Origin: Chitinophagaceae bacterium
Lineage (GTDB): Bacteria; Bacteroidota; Bacteroidia; Chitinophagales; Chitinophagaceae
Assembly: GCA_004322425.1 (NCBI GenBank)
Contig: SCVJ01000050.1
Coordinates: forward strand, 1-33,586
Direction of reading: 5' to 3'
DNA: 33,586 nucleotides
This document shows, in pieces, positions 16,867-23,872 of the stretch; position 1 is the first letter of the stretch, and each line of letters starts with the position of its first letter. Below the pieces are notes generated by a model. That model was not told where the DNA came from, did not search any database, and was given only the letters and a program-made list of their open reading frames with translations. The position numbers were made by a program, and so were the translations under genes.

Positions 16867-18045
16867 ATGAAAGAGGTTTATATAATTGCTGCCGGACGAA
16901 CAGCCATTGGAAGTTTTGGAGGAGCGTTAAAATGTTTTTCTGCTACACAATTAGGTGCATTTGTCATTAAAGGTGTTTTACAAAAATCAGGAGTAAATCC
17001 ATCATTAGTGGATGAAGTTTTGATGGGATGCGTTTTACAAGCAAATCTTGGACAAGCACCTGCTCGACAAGCTGCAAAATTCGCAGGATTACCTGATAGT
17101 GTAAACTGTACTACAATAAATAAAGTGTGTGCCAGTGGAATGAAATCAATTGCACAGGCTGCACAAAGTATTCAATTAGGAGATGCAGATATTATTATTG
17201 CCGGAGGAATGGAAAGTATGAGTAATGTTCCTTTTTATTCAGAAAATTTACGATGGGGAAATAAATATGGAAATGTTGCATTAGTTGATGGATTATCAAA
17301 AGATGGATTGACAGATGTTTATAATGGAAAGGCGATGGGAATTGCAGCTGAACTTTGTGCAAAAGAATGTAGCATTTCTCGAAAAGAACAAGATGCTTTT
17401 GCAATCGAAAGTTATAAACGAAGTCAACAGGCTTGGGAAACTGGAAAATTTAATGAAGAAATTATTCCCATAGAAATTCCTCAACGAAAAGGAAATCCCA
17501 TCCAATTTATAAAAGACGAGGAACCTTTTAATGTAAAATTTGATAAGATTACTTCCTTGAATCCAGCCTTTCAAAAAGACGGAACTGTTACAGCTGCAAA
17601 TGCTAGTACTATGAATGATGGCGCTGCATTAGTATTATTAATGAGTAAAGAAAAAGCAGCTGAATTGAACCTCAAACCCATTGGCAAGATTATTAGTTAT
17701 GCCGATGCAGAACAAGCACCAGAATGGTTTACCACAACACCTTCAATTGCAGTTCCAAAGGCAGTTTCAAAAGCCGGATTAGAGATGAGTGATATTGATT
17801 TTTGGGAATTGAATGAAGCTTTTAGCGTAGTTGGTATAGAAAATACTCGTCGAATGAAATTAGATCCGACTAAAGTAAATGTGTTTGGAGGAGCTGTTTC
17901 CATTGGACATCCATTAGGTTGCAGTGGTGCAAGAATTATTGTTACCTTATTGAATGTATTAAAACAAAATGGTGGGAAATATGGTGCAGCAGGAATTTGT
18001 AATGGAGGTGGAGGTGCTAGTGCAATGGTTATTGAAAATTTATAA
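16867..18045 (+). CDS. Acetyl-CoA C-acyltransferase (thiolase)
   Basis: The 392-residue protein is a typical type II thiolase, which condenses two acetyl-CoA to acetoacetyl-CoA or carries out the reverse cleavage. Catalytic residues are visible: the nucleophilic cysteine in NKVCASGMK (C88), NEAF in the third motif, the histidine in GGAVSIGHPLGCSGAR (H348), and the second cysteine in GICNGGGGASA (C378). Length and motif spacing are those of biosynthetic acetoacetyl-CoA thiolases, but the sequence alone does not settle whether it serves fatty acid or branched-chain degradation, or synthesis. A -7 promoter box lies just upstream. pdhB follows after 69 bases on the same strand, so acetyl-CoA is a shared metabolite of the two. 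Confidence 0.95.
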   Translation: MKEVYIIAAGRTAIGSFGGALKCFSATQLGAFVIKGVLQKSGVNPSLVDEVLMGCVLQANLGQAPARQAAKFAGLPDSVNCTTINKVCASGMKSIAQAAQSIQLGDADIIIAGGMESMSNVPFYSENLRWGNKYGNVALVDGLSKDGLTDVYNGKAMGIAAELCAKECSISRKEQDAFAIESYKRSQQAWETGKFNEEIIPIEIPQRKGNPIQFIKDEEPFNVKFDKITSLNPAFQKDGTVTAANASTMNDGAALVLLMSKEKAAELNLKPIGKIISYADAEQAPEWFTTTPSIAVPKAVSKAGLEMSDIDFWELNEAFSVVGIENTRRMKLDPTKVNVFGGAVSIGHPLGCSGARIIVTLLNVLKQNGGKYGAAGICNGGGGASAMVIENL

Positions 18046-18114
18046 TCAACGTTTAATATTATAGGTTTTCTCCCAAGGTGAACTTATTTTTACAACTCAA
18101 ATTTTTTAAAAACA

Positions 18115-19104
18115 ATGGCACGATTAATTGCATATAGAGAGGCGTTACGCGAAGCAATGAACGAGGAAATGCGACGCGATGAACGAGTGTTTTTGATGGG
18201 AGAGGAAGTTGCAGAATACAATGGAGCCTATAAAGTAAGCCAAGGAATGTTGGCAGAGTTTGGTCCCAAACGAATAATTGATACACCAATTTCAGAATTG
18301 GGATTTACGGCAGTTGCTGTTGGTGCTGCGCAAAATGGACTTCGTCCAATTGTAGAATTTATGACTTGGAATTTCGCAGTATTAGCCATGGATCAAATAT
18401 TAAATACCGCTTCTAAAATGTTGGCAATGAGCGGTGGACAAATTAATTGTCCAATTGTATTTCGAGGCCCAAATGGATCTGCCGGACAATTAGGTGCGCA
18501 GCATTCAACTGCTTTTGAAAGTTATTACGCCAATATTCCAGGAATCAAAGTTGTTTCCACAAGCAACGGTTACGATGCGAAAGGGCTTTTAAAACAAGCT
18601 ATTCGTTTTGAAGAAGATCCTATAATCTTTATGGAAAGTGAAGTTAGCTATGGTGAAAAAATGGATATCCCAGATGAAGAATATTATATTCCTTTGGGAA
18701 AAGCAGATATTAAAAAAGCAGGTCGCGATGTGACTATTGTTTCTTGGAACAAAATGATGAGAGTGGCTATGGATGCAGCGAACGAATTGGAAAAAGAAAA
18801 TATTAGTGCCGAAGTTATTGATCTCCGAACAATTCGTCCATTAGATTGGATGACCATTTTGGAATCAGTTAAAAAAACAAACCGATTAGTTATCATTGAA
18901 GAACAATGGCCCTTTGCTTCTATTTCATCTGAAATCAGTTATCGAATTCAGAAAGAAGGCTTTGATTATTTAGATGCGCCAATAAGAAGAATAACCGCTG
19001 CCGATGCTCCTTTACATTATGCTCCTAATTTAATTTCTTTAGCCTTACCCGATGTTGCACGAACTGTGAAATTGGTAAAGGAAGTTATGTACCAAAATAA
19101 ATAG
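18115..19104 (+). CDS. pdhB: Pyruvate dehydrogenase E1 component, beta subunit
   Basis: E1 beta pairs with E1 alpha to form the thiamine-diphosphate enzyme that decarboxylates pyruvate and acetylates the lipoyl group of E2. The 329-residue protein shows the family blocks: REALREAMNEEMRRDERV, FLMGEEVAEYNGAYKVSQG (about 25-44) including the conserved glutamate that activates ThDP, IDTPISELGF (about 58-67), and GQLGAQHSTAFE (about 125-136). The C-terminal domain has VIDLRTIRPLD. Length is normal. The alpha subunit gene (pdhA) is not adjacent, and E2/E3 are not in the window. lipA, which makes the lipoyl cofactor used by E2, is about 13 kb away. A branched-chain 2-oxoacid dehydrogenase beta subunit is the main alternative; the overall match favours pyruvate. 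Confidence 0.9.
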   Translation: MARLIAYREALREAMNEEMRRDERVFLMGEEVAEYNGAYKVSQGMLAEFGPKRIIDTPISELGFTAVAVGAAQNGLRPIVEFMTWNFAVLAMDQILNTASKMLAMSGGQINCPIVFRGPNGSAGQLGAQHSTAFESYYANIPGIKVVSTSNGYDAKGLLKQAIRFEEDPIIFMESEVSYGEKMDIPDEEYYIPLGKADIKKAGRDVTIVSWNKMMRVAMDAANELEKENISAEVIDLRTIRPLDWMTILESVKKTNRLVIIEEQWPFASISSEISYRIQKEGFDYLDAPIRRITAADAPLHYAPNLISLALPDVARTVKLVKEVMYQNK

Positions 19105-19157
19105 TACCACTCCTTTAATTTTAATCTTACTTTTTGAAAAGACATTTAACTTAGTTT

Positions 19158-19190
19158 TTTGTTTCACAAAAGATTAAAATGATATTTTTG
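19158..19190 (+). promoter_or_regulatory. Bacteroidota promoter of lepB
   Basis: TTTG (19158-19161), a 21-base spacer, then TATTTTTG (19183-19190), 20 bases before the lepB ATG at 19211. Both elements match the consensus. Confidence 0.65.
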
Positions 19191-19210
19191 ACATTACTAA
19201 ATTTTCAATA

Positions 19211-20743
19211 ATGCCCTTACAGCACTTTTTTATTGTTTATCTCATTAGCATCTTGATTGTACTATTGCCTTCGTTTGGTTTGGCACAATTATTTAAAAAA
19301 GCTGGAGTGGCTTCTTGGAAAGCCTATATCCCTTATTATAATACTTGGGTGATGCAGGATTTAGCTAAAAGACCTAAGCATTGGGTGTTTTGGCAATTAA
19401 TACCAATTGTTGGATGGTTTATTACTCCTGGAATTTTTATTGAATTTGTGCAACTCTTTGGTCGATTTACTTTTTTGCAAAGTATTTGTGCAGCCTTATT
19501 CGCTCCAATATATTTTCCCATAATTGCAACATCTTCAAAACTAAAATTCATTGGTGTTGATGCTGCAAAAAAATATAAAAAGTCAGATTTTAGAGAATGG
19601 GTGGATGCAGCAATTTTTGCAATTGTTGCTGCAACATTGCTTCGACTTTTTGTTTTTGAAGCATACACTATTCCAACTGGCTCTATGGAAAAGTCACTTT
19701 TAGTAAATGATTTTCTATTTGTAAATAAATTCAGTTACGGCCCTAGAATTCCAAATACACCCTTATCAGTTCCATTTGTTCATAATTATCTTCCTCGTAG
19801 TAAATCCAAATCTTATTCAGAGTTGATTAAACTCCCTTACACTAGATGGTGGGCAAGTCCTGTTGAAAGAGGGGATGCTACTGTTTTTAATTTTCCCGCT
19901 GGTGATACTGTAATTAATCAAGATGGTTTTCAATCAGCCCAGCCTTATTATGATATTCAAAGAGCGGCAGAGCATGGAGACCCAGATGCAATTACTATTT
20001 TAAACAATCCATTAGATTTTCCATTGGCAGTACATCCTCCCGATAAAACTGATAATTATATTAAGCGCTGTGTTGGATTGCCAGGGGAGTGGTTATCTAT
20101 TCGTGATAATCAAGTTTACATCAACGGTTCAAAACAAGATTTACCGGATAATTCTCAAATGCATTATATCGTAACGGTAAACAGTCAATTTCTCGATCCA
20201 GAAATTATGAAAGAGGAATACGATTTAGATGCCGACAAAGGAGATTATATGATAGGTGATTCGCCCAATCAATATAAAATGTTGTTGACTTCAGCTGCAA
20301 AAGATAAAATGCAAAAAACTGGATTGATAAAAGAAATATCTGTTGACTATAGTTATCAATTTGGTGGGGGACCTACTTTTCCGCATGATGAATATCATCA
20401 ATGGTCGAGAGATAATTTTGGTCCTCTTTGGATTCCAAAAAAAGGAGCAACAATAACATTAACCAAAGAAAATTATGCTATTTACAGAAGGGCAATTCAA
20501 TCTTATGAGCATAATAATTTTTTCCAAAGAGATGGTAAATTTATTTTGAATGGAAGCGAAATAAAAGAATATACTTTTAAAATGGATTATTATTGGATGA
20601 TGGGAGATAATCGGCAAGACTCACAAGACTCACGCTACTGGGGCTTTGTACCAGAAGATAGAATTGTAGGAAAAGCATCCATCATTTGGTTTAGTTGGGA
20701 AAATGGTCCTCGCTGGAAAAGGTTATTTCGCTTTGTGAAATAA
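19211..20743 (+). CDS. lepB: Signal peptidase I, long Bacteroidota form
   Basis: LepB removes signal peptides from exported proteins at the outer face of the inner membrane. The catalytic dyad is visible: S158 in IPTGSMEKSLL and K285 in YIKRCVGLPGE. The conserved C-terminal box GDNRQDSQDSRYWGFV is at about 465-480. At 510 residues it is far longer than the E. coli enzyme. There is an N-terminal extension of about 130 residues with three hydrophobic segments and WKAYIPYYNTW, resembling the DUF5684-type domain, before the usual transmembrane anchor (about 131-148). Inserts between S158 and K285 and between K285 and the C-terminal box also add length. Long LepB proteins with such extensions are common in Bacteroidota. 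It has its own promoter. Confidence 0.95.
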   Translation: MPLQHFFIVYLISILIVLLPSFGLAQLFKKAGVASWKAYIPYYNTWVMQDLAKRPKHWVFWQLIPIVGWFITPGIFIEFVQLFGRFTFLQSICAALFAPIYFPIIATSSKLKFIGVDAAKKYKKSDFREWVDAAIFAIVAATLLRLFVFEAYTIPTGSMEKSLLVNDFLFVNKFSYGPRIPNTPLSVPFVHNYLPRSKSKSYSELIKLPYTRWWASPVERGDATVFNFPAGDTVINQDGFQSAQPYYDIQRAAEHGDPDAITILNNPLDFPLAVHPPDKTDNYIKRCVGLPGEWLSIRDNQVYINGSKQDLPDNSQMHYIVTVNSQFLDPEIMKEEYDLDADKGDYMIGDSPNQYKMLLTSAAKDKMQKTGLIKEISVDYSYQFGGGPTFPHDEYHQWSRDNFGPLWIPKKGATITLTKENYAIYRRAIQSYEHNNFFQRDGKFILNGSEIKEYTFKMDYYWMMGDNRQDSQDSRYWGFVPEDRIVGKASIIWFSWENGPRWKRLFRFVK

Positions 20744-20804
20744 AATTCTTCTTAAATTTTTAGCTCTATTTGCTGATTAACAAAAAAAGTGATATCTTAA
20801 ATAT

Positions 20805-21296
20805 ATGAAGAGTGCCCAACTAGAAATTTCATATAGTGTTTATCAAGATTCAGATGAACTTTCTGAATCAGATAAAAATCTTCTTCTTCGTGCAAGAGAA
20901 GTTACCAAATTGGCGTATGCGCCATATTCAAAATTTAATGTTGCAGCAGTGGCATTACTTGCAAATGGACAAATTGTGGAAGGAACGAATCAAGAAAACG
21001 CTTCTACTCCTGCTGGTCTTTGTGCTGAAAGAGTTTTACTTTCAACTGCATCAATGCTTTTTCCAAATATTCAAATTAATGCAATGGCCATTAGTTACGA
21101 TAATCTCCAAGGGAAAAGTATTGCACCTGCAACTCCTTGTGGAATATGCAGACAAACATTACAGGAATACGAAGACAGATTAAAACATCCTATTCGATTA
21201 ATACTCGGAGGACTTGAAGGCCAAGTTTTTATTTTTGAAAAAGCGGGTTTACTGTTGCCCTTTGCATTTACAGGAACAGCAATGAAAAAAAATTAA
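20805..21296 (+). CDS. cdd: Cytidine deaminase
   Basis: Cytidine deaminase converts cytidine and deoxycytidine to uridine forms in pyrimidine salvage. The 163-residue protein has the homotetrameric-type zinc motifs: GLCAERVLL (Zn-ligand Cys and catalytic Glu) and PCGICRQTLQE (two Zn-ligand Cys), plus the substrate-binding APYSKFNVAA at about 38-47. A short N-terminal extension of about 25 residues (with YQDSDELSESDKNLL) is present relative to the minimal ~130-residue enzyme. The stop TAA at 21294-21296 overlaps that of the convergent ogt by three bases. No clear promoter match is seen in the 61-base gap after lepB; TATCTTAA near 20791 is a weak candidate. Confidence 0.94.
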   Translation: MKSAQLEISYSVYQDSDELSESDKNLLLRAREVTKLAYAPYSKFNVAAVALLANGQIVEGTNQENASTPAGLCAERVLLSTASMLFPNIQINAMAISYDNLQGKSIAPATPCGICRQTLQEYEDRLKHPIRLILGGLEGQVFIFEKAGLLLPFAFTGTAMKKN

Positions 21297-21793
21297 AAAA
21301 GAGTTTGTACTCCGTGTGCAAATTTTGCTTCATGTTCCAATAACCATTTTTTTCGCCATAAGCCGCCAGCATAACCAATTAATTCACGATTAGAGCCAAT
21401 AACGCGATGGCAAGGAACTATGATAGCTACTTTATTTTTTCCATTAGCAGTACCCACCGCACGAATAGCTTTTACATCTCCGTATTTTCTTGCTAGCTCC
21501 AAATAACTTTGTGTTTTTCCAAATGGAATAATCATCAATGTATTCCAGACTTTTTGCTGAAATACTGTACCATTTTGATGAATCGCCAAATCAAATTGCT
21601 TTCTTTCTCCATAAAAATATTGGATGAGTTGTTCTACACAATGAATCAGAAGTGGAGGAAGATTTTTTTTCTTGACTTCTGCTTTTTGAATTTTGTCGAA
21701 AAAAGAAACTTCGGAAATATAGTATTCTGTTCCTGAAATTTTAAGAATCCCAACTGGCGAGTGATAATAAGTTGTATGAATAATTTCAGACAT
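21293..21793 (-). CDS. ogt: Methylated-DNA--protein-cysteine methyltransferase
   Basis: This 166-residue suicide enzyme transfers the alkyl group from O6-alkylguanine in DNA to its own cysteine. The active site VPCHRVIGS has C128 as acceptor, and NGKNKVAII before it and YAGGLWRKKWLLEHE after it are classic family blocks. The N-terminal domain (1-75) is divergent, as usual. The frame also allows a TTG at 21802, but the ATG at 21793 is one base past the csaA stop (21795-21797), a typical operon junction, so I choose it. It is the last gene of a minus-strand cluster with csaA and a SirB1-like gene. Confidence 0.95.
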   Translation of the reverse strand: MSEIIHTTYYHSPVGILKISGTEYYISEVSFFDKIQKAEVKKKNLPPLLIHCVEQLIQYFYGERKQFDLAIHQNGTVFQQKVWNTLMIIPFGKTQSYLELARKYGDVKAIRAVGTANGKNKVAIIVPCHRVIGSNRELIGYAGGLWRKKWLLEHEAKFAHGVQTLF

Positions 21794-21794
21794 T

Positions 21795-22133
21795 TTAGCC
21801 AATTTTTTGTCCGTTGCTTACGGGTAAATTAGGTTCCAATAAAATAACAGCATTGTTTTCATCATATATGCCCAACACAAGACATTCGCTAATAAAACCA
21901 CCAATTTGTTTGGGAGCGAAATTGACTACGGCCAGAATTTTTTTATCTTGCAACGCTTCCTTTGTATAATGATTTGTTATTTGTGCAGAAGATTTTTTTA
22001 TACCAATGATTTCTCCAAAATCAATCCAGAGTTGGTAAGCAGGTTTTCGAGCTTGTGGAAAATCTTTAACTGTAATAATTGTACCACTGCGGATATCTAT
22101 TTTTTCAAAATCACTCCAAGAAATAAAATCCAT
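21795..22133 (-). CDS. csaA: CsaA-type tRNA-binding domain protein
   Basis: The 112-residue protein is a single EMAP/tRNA-binding OB-fold domain, like B. subtilis CsaA. It has FEKIDIRSGTIITVKDFPQA (9-28), the KSSAQITNHY strand with the conserved S-A-Q-I-T, NFAPKQIGGFISECLVLG (72-89), and NLPVSNGQKIG at the end. CsaA dimers bind tRNA and have been linked to protein export and chaperone-like activity, though its role is not settled. The start is ATG at 22133, 9 bases after the stop of the SirB1-like gene; its own stop is one base before the ogt ATG. Confidence 0.93.
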   Translation of the reverse strand: MDFISWSDFEKIDIRSGTIITVKDFPQARKPAYQLWIDFGEIIGIKKSSAQITNHYTKEALQDKKILAVVNFAPKQIGGFISECLVLGIYDENNAVILLEPNLPVSNGQKIG

Positions 22134-22142
22134 GTTTTTGTT

Positions 22143-23009
22143 TTAGCTCAGTAAGTTAGCTAAATCTTCCAATTCTTTCTGCTTAGACTTATTGTTTTCC
22201 TTTTGATAGCAATCGGCGAGTTCTAATAATAACCTACGAATAATAATTGCATTATCTGCTATCGCAAAATAAGAAGAATCGATTTCAATATTAAGACGCT
22301 TAAAATAATCAGTCAAGTGTTGATTGGTAAAAATAGTACCTCCTAAAGGGTCTAAATAAAAATCAAACTTGTTTTGAAAGTCTGAATCGTGGAGAGAAAC
22401 ATTTTCCGGTTTTACATAAGCTAGAACGGTTTGTTCGGGTAACTGAATTGCTTTTACAGGGATATCTAAGAGTTCTGACAAAATCAATATTAAAATTCCA
22501 TTACTTAATTGTACTCCAATTTTGGAACCCAAAATTTTACTGATAAATATATTTTGTGGAGCACAAAATTCGTTATCGTTGGATTTTAATTTATAGTAAT
22601 TAAATAAAATGCTAGTAACAATATTCAATTGTTCCAATGGCGTAAGATAGTTATTGAGTTCGAGCCAGATAGTTCGTTTGATGGATTCAATCTTGCTTAC
22701 TATTTTCTCCTCAGAAATATCAGGAAATTCATACTTAGCAACTAACAAAGCCCCTGTAAAAAGTTCTTGTTGATCTGAAAGATGCCATTGTTTGAACTCT
22801 TCAATAAGATCGCGATAGTGTAGCCGATGAATGAGTTGTTCAATTCGTTGTTGAATTCCTTCATTGGGTATTGTTTCCCAAAGTTGCTCCAAGTTGGGTA
22901 TTATGTTTTTTCCATAACCGATAATTTTTTCAGATACTGTTACAAATACTTCTTCATCGGGATCGTCGATTAAAGAAAAAAGAGCGGCAACTTCTTTTGA
23001 TTTATCCAT
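22143..23009 (-). CDS. SirB1-like / transglutaminase-core-2 family protein
   Basis: The 288-residue protein resembles SirB1-type transglutaminase-like proteins in its middle: ILFNYYKLKSNDNEFCAPQN (about 134-153), then NIFISKILGSKIGVQLSNG (about 153-171), VKAIQLPEQTVLAYV (185-199) and DFYLDPLGGTIFT (216-228). In SirB1 members the PGHF motif carries a histidine; here the matching region is PEQTVLAY, so a catalytic activity is doubtful. The N-terminal ~100 residues are helical and may be a HEAT-like module. No signal peptide is seen. It is first in a three-gene cluster with csaA and ogt. The family is clear enough, but the function is unknown. Confidence 0.65.
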   Translation of the reverse strand: MDKSKEVAALFSLIDDPDEEVFVTVSEKIIGYGKNIIPNLEQLWETIPNEGIQQRIEQLIHRLHYRDLIEEFKQWHLSDQQELFTGALLVAKYEFPDISEEKIVSKIESIKRTIWLELNNYLTPLEQLNIVTSILFNYYKLKSNDNEFCAPQNIFISKILGSKIGVQLSNGILILILSELLDIPVKAIQLPEQTVLAYVKPENVSLHDSDFQNKFDFYLDPLGGTIFTNQHLTDYFKRLNIEIDSSYFAIADNAIIIRRLLLELADCYQKENNKSKQKELEDLANLLS

Positions 23010-23066
23010 GGGTTTTTTTGTTGTGTAAATGTCACTTTATAAACGAAAAGCCAAGTAAAATTATTT

Positions 23067-23080
23067 TCCACGAATGTGGA
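23067..23080 (-). terminator. Possible weak terminator after the methyltransferase gene
   Basis: A short hairpin (TCCAC / GTGGA, 4-base loop) lies about 33 bases beyond the methyltransferase stop on the minus strand and is followed by an A/T-rich stretch (AAATAATTTTA). With a 5-bp stem it is only a weak candidate. Confidence 0.25.
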
Positions 23081-23112
23081 GAAATGTAAAAGAAAGATAG
23101 ATTAACCAAAAA

Positions 23113-23859
23113 TTAAGCACATTTTGTTGCAACAAGCATCCAGTCCCAAGGCTTTGGAAATTTAAGCCAGGACGGAGGCTTGGAGAATTCGGTATTCCAA
23201 TTGTATTCAATTTTTTCAACCTTTGTAACATTAAATCCATGTTGATCGAGCAGAATTTCTAACTCCTCTTTAAGGAAATGTTTTGTAAATACATTGTCAA
23301 TTGCAATATTTCCTTGCAACATATTCTTAACCTGTAATGAAGATTTTTTCTTAATTATACTTTTATGGGCGTCTTTATCGGGATTCCATTTTTGTCGAAT
23401 AATGGAAGTAAGCGATGATGATTCAAGTGAAGGCACAACCATGATTAGTTTCCCCTTTTTTTTAACGCATTTGGAAAGATTAGTCAAGAATTGAGTTCTT
23501 TTTTTTTCAGAATCTGTTAGTAAAGCATTGATACAAATAGCCGCTTCACTTACTTTAATTTTTGGATTTACACCAGACATATCAATTCTTTCGTAGGAAA
23601 TATTACTTAACTCTGAATGAATTGTTTTTGCTATTTGCAAATTTTCTTTCGAAATATCAATGGCTATTACTTTCTTAAAAGAGGAAGATAGGAGAGGAAG
23701 CCATTTACCAATGGCACATCCAATATCTAAAACTGTATTGTTTTTTCCGGCTATTAATTGAATTTCTTTCTGGATAATGGATCGCTTATCATTAAACAAT
23801 ACATCAAATATTTCAGAATTATATTCAGGAGCAATTTTTTCCCAATAACTTCTGTTCAT
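23113..23859 (-). CDS. Class I SAM-dependent methyltransferase
   Basis: The 248-residue protein has the Rossmann-fold methyltransferase core: VLDIGCAIGKWLPLL (about 44-58, motif I, binding SAM), VIAIDISKENLQIAK (motif II, with the acidic residue), and AAICINALLTD in the motif IV region. The N-terminus MNRSYWEKIAPEYNSEIFD is typical of small-molecule or tRNA/lipid methyltransferases of the Methyltransf_11/25 type. The acceptor cannot be read from sequence. It starts 13 bases after the topA stop, so the two are likely one transcript; whether this pairing is functional is unclear. Confidence 0.8.
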   Translation of the reverse strand: MNRSYWEKIAPEYNSEIFDVLFNDKRSIIQKEIQLIAGKNNTVLDIGCAIGKWLPLLSSSFKKVIAIDISKENLQIAKTIHSELSNISYERIDMSGVNPKIKVSEAAICINALLTDSEKKRTQFLTNLSKCVKKKGKLIMVVPSLESSSLTSIIRQKWNPDKDAHKSIIKKKSSLQVKNMLQGNIAIDNVFTKHFLKEELEILLDQHGFNVTKVEKIEYNWNTEFSKPPSWLKFPKPWDWMLVATKCA

Positions 23860-23872
23860 AAACTGTGCAGCT

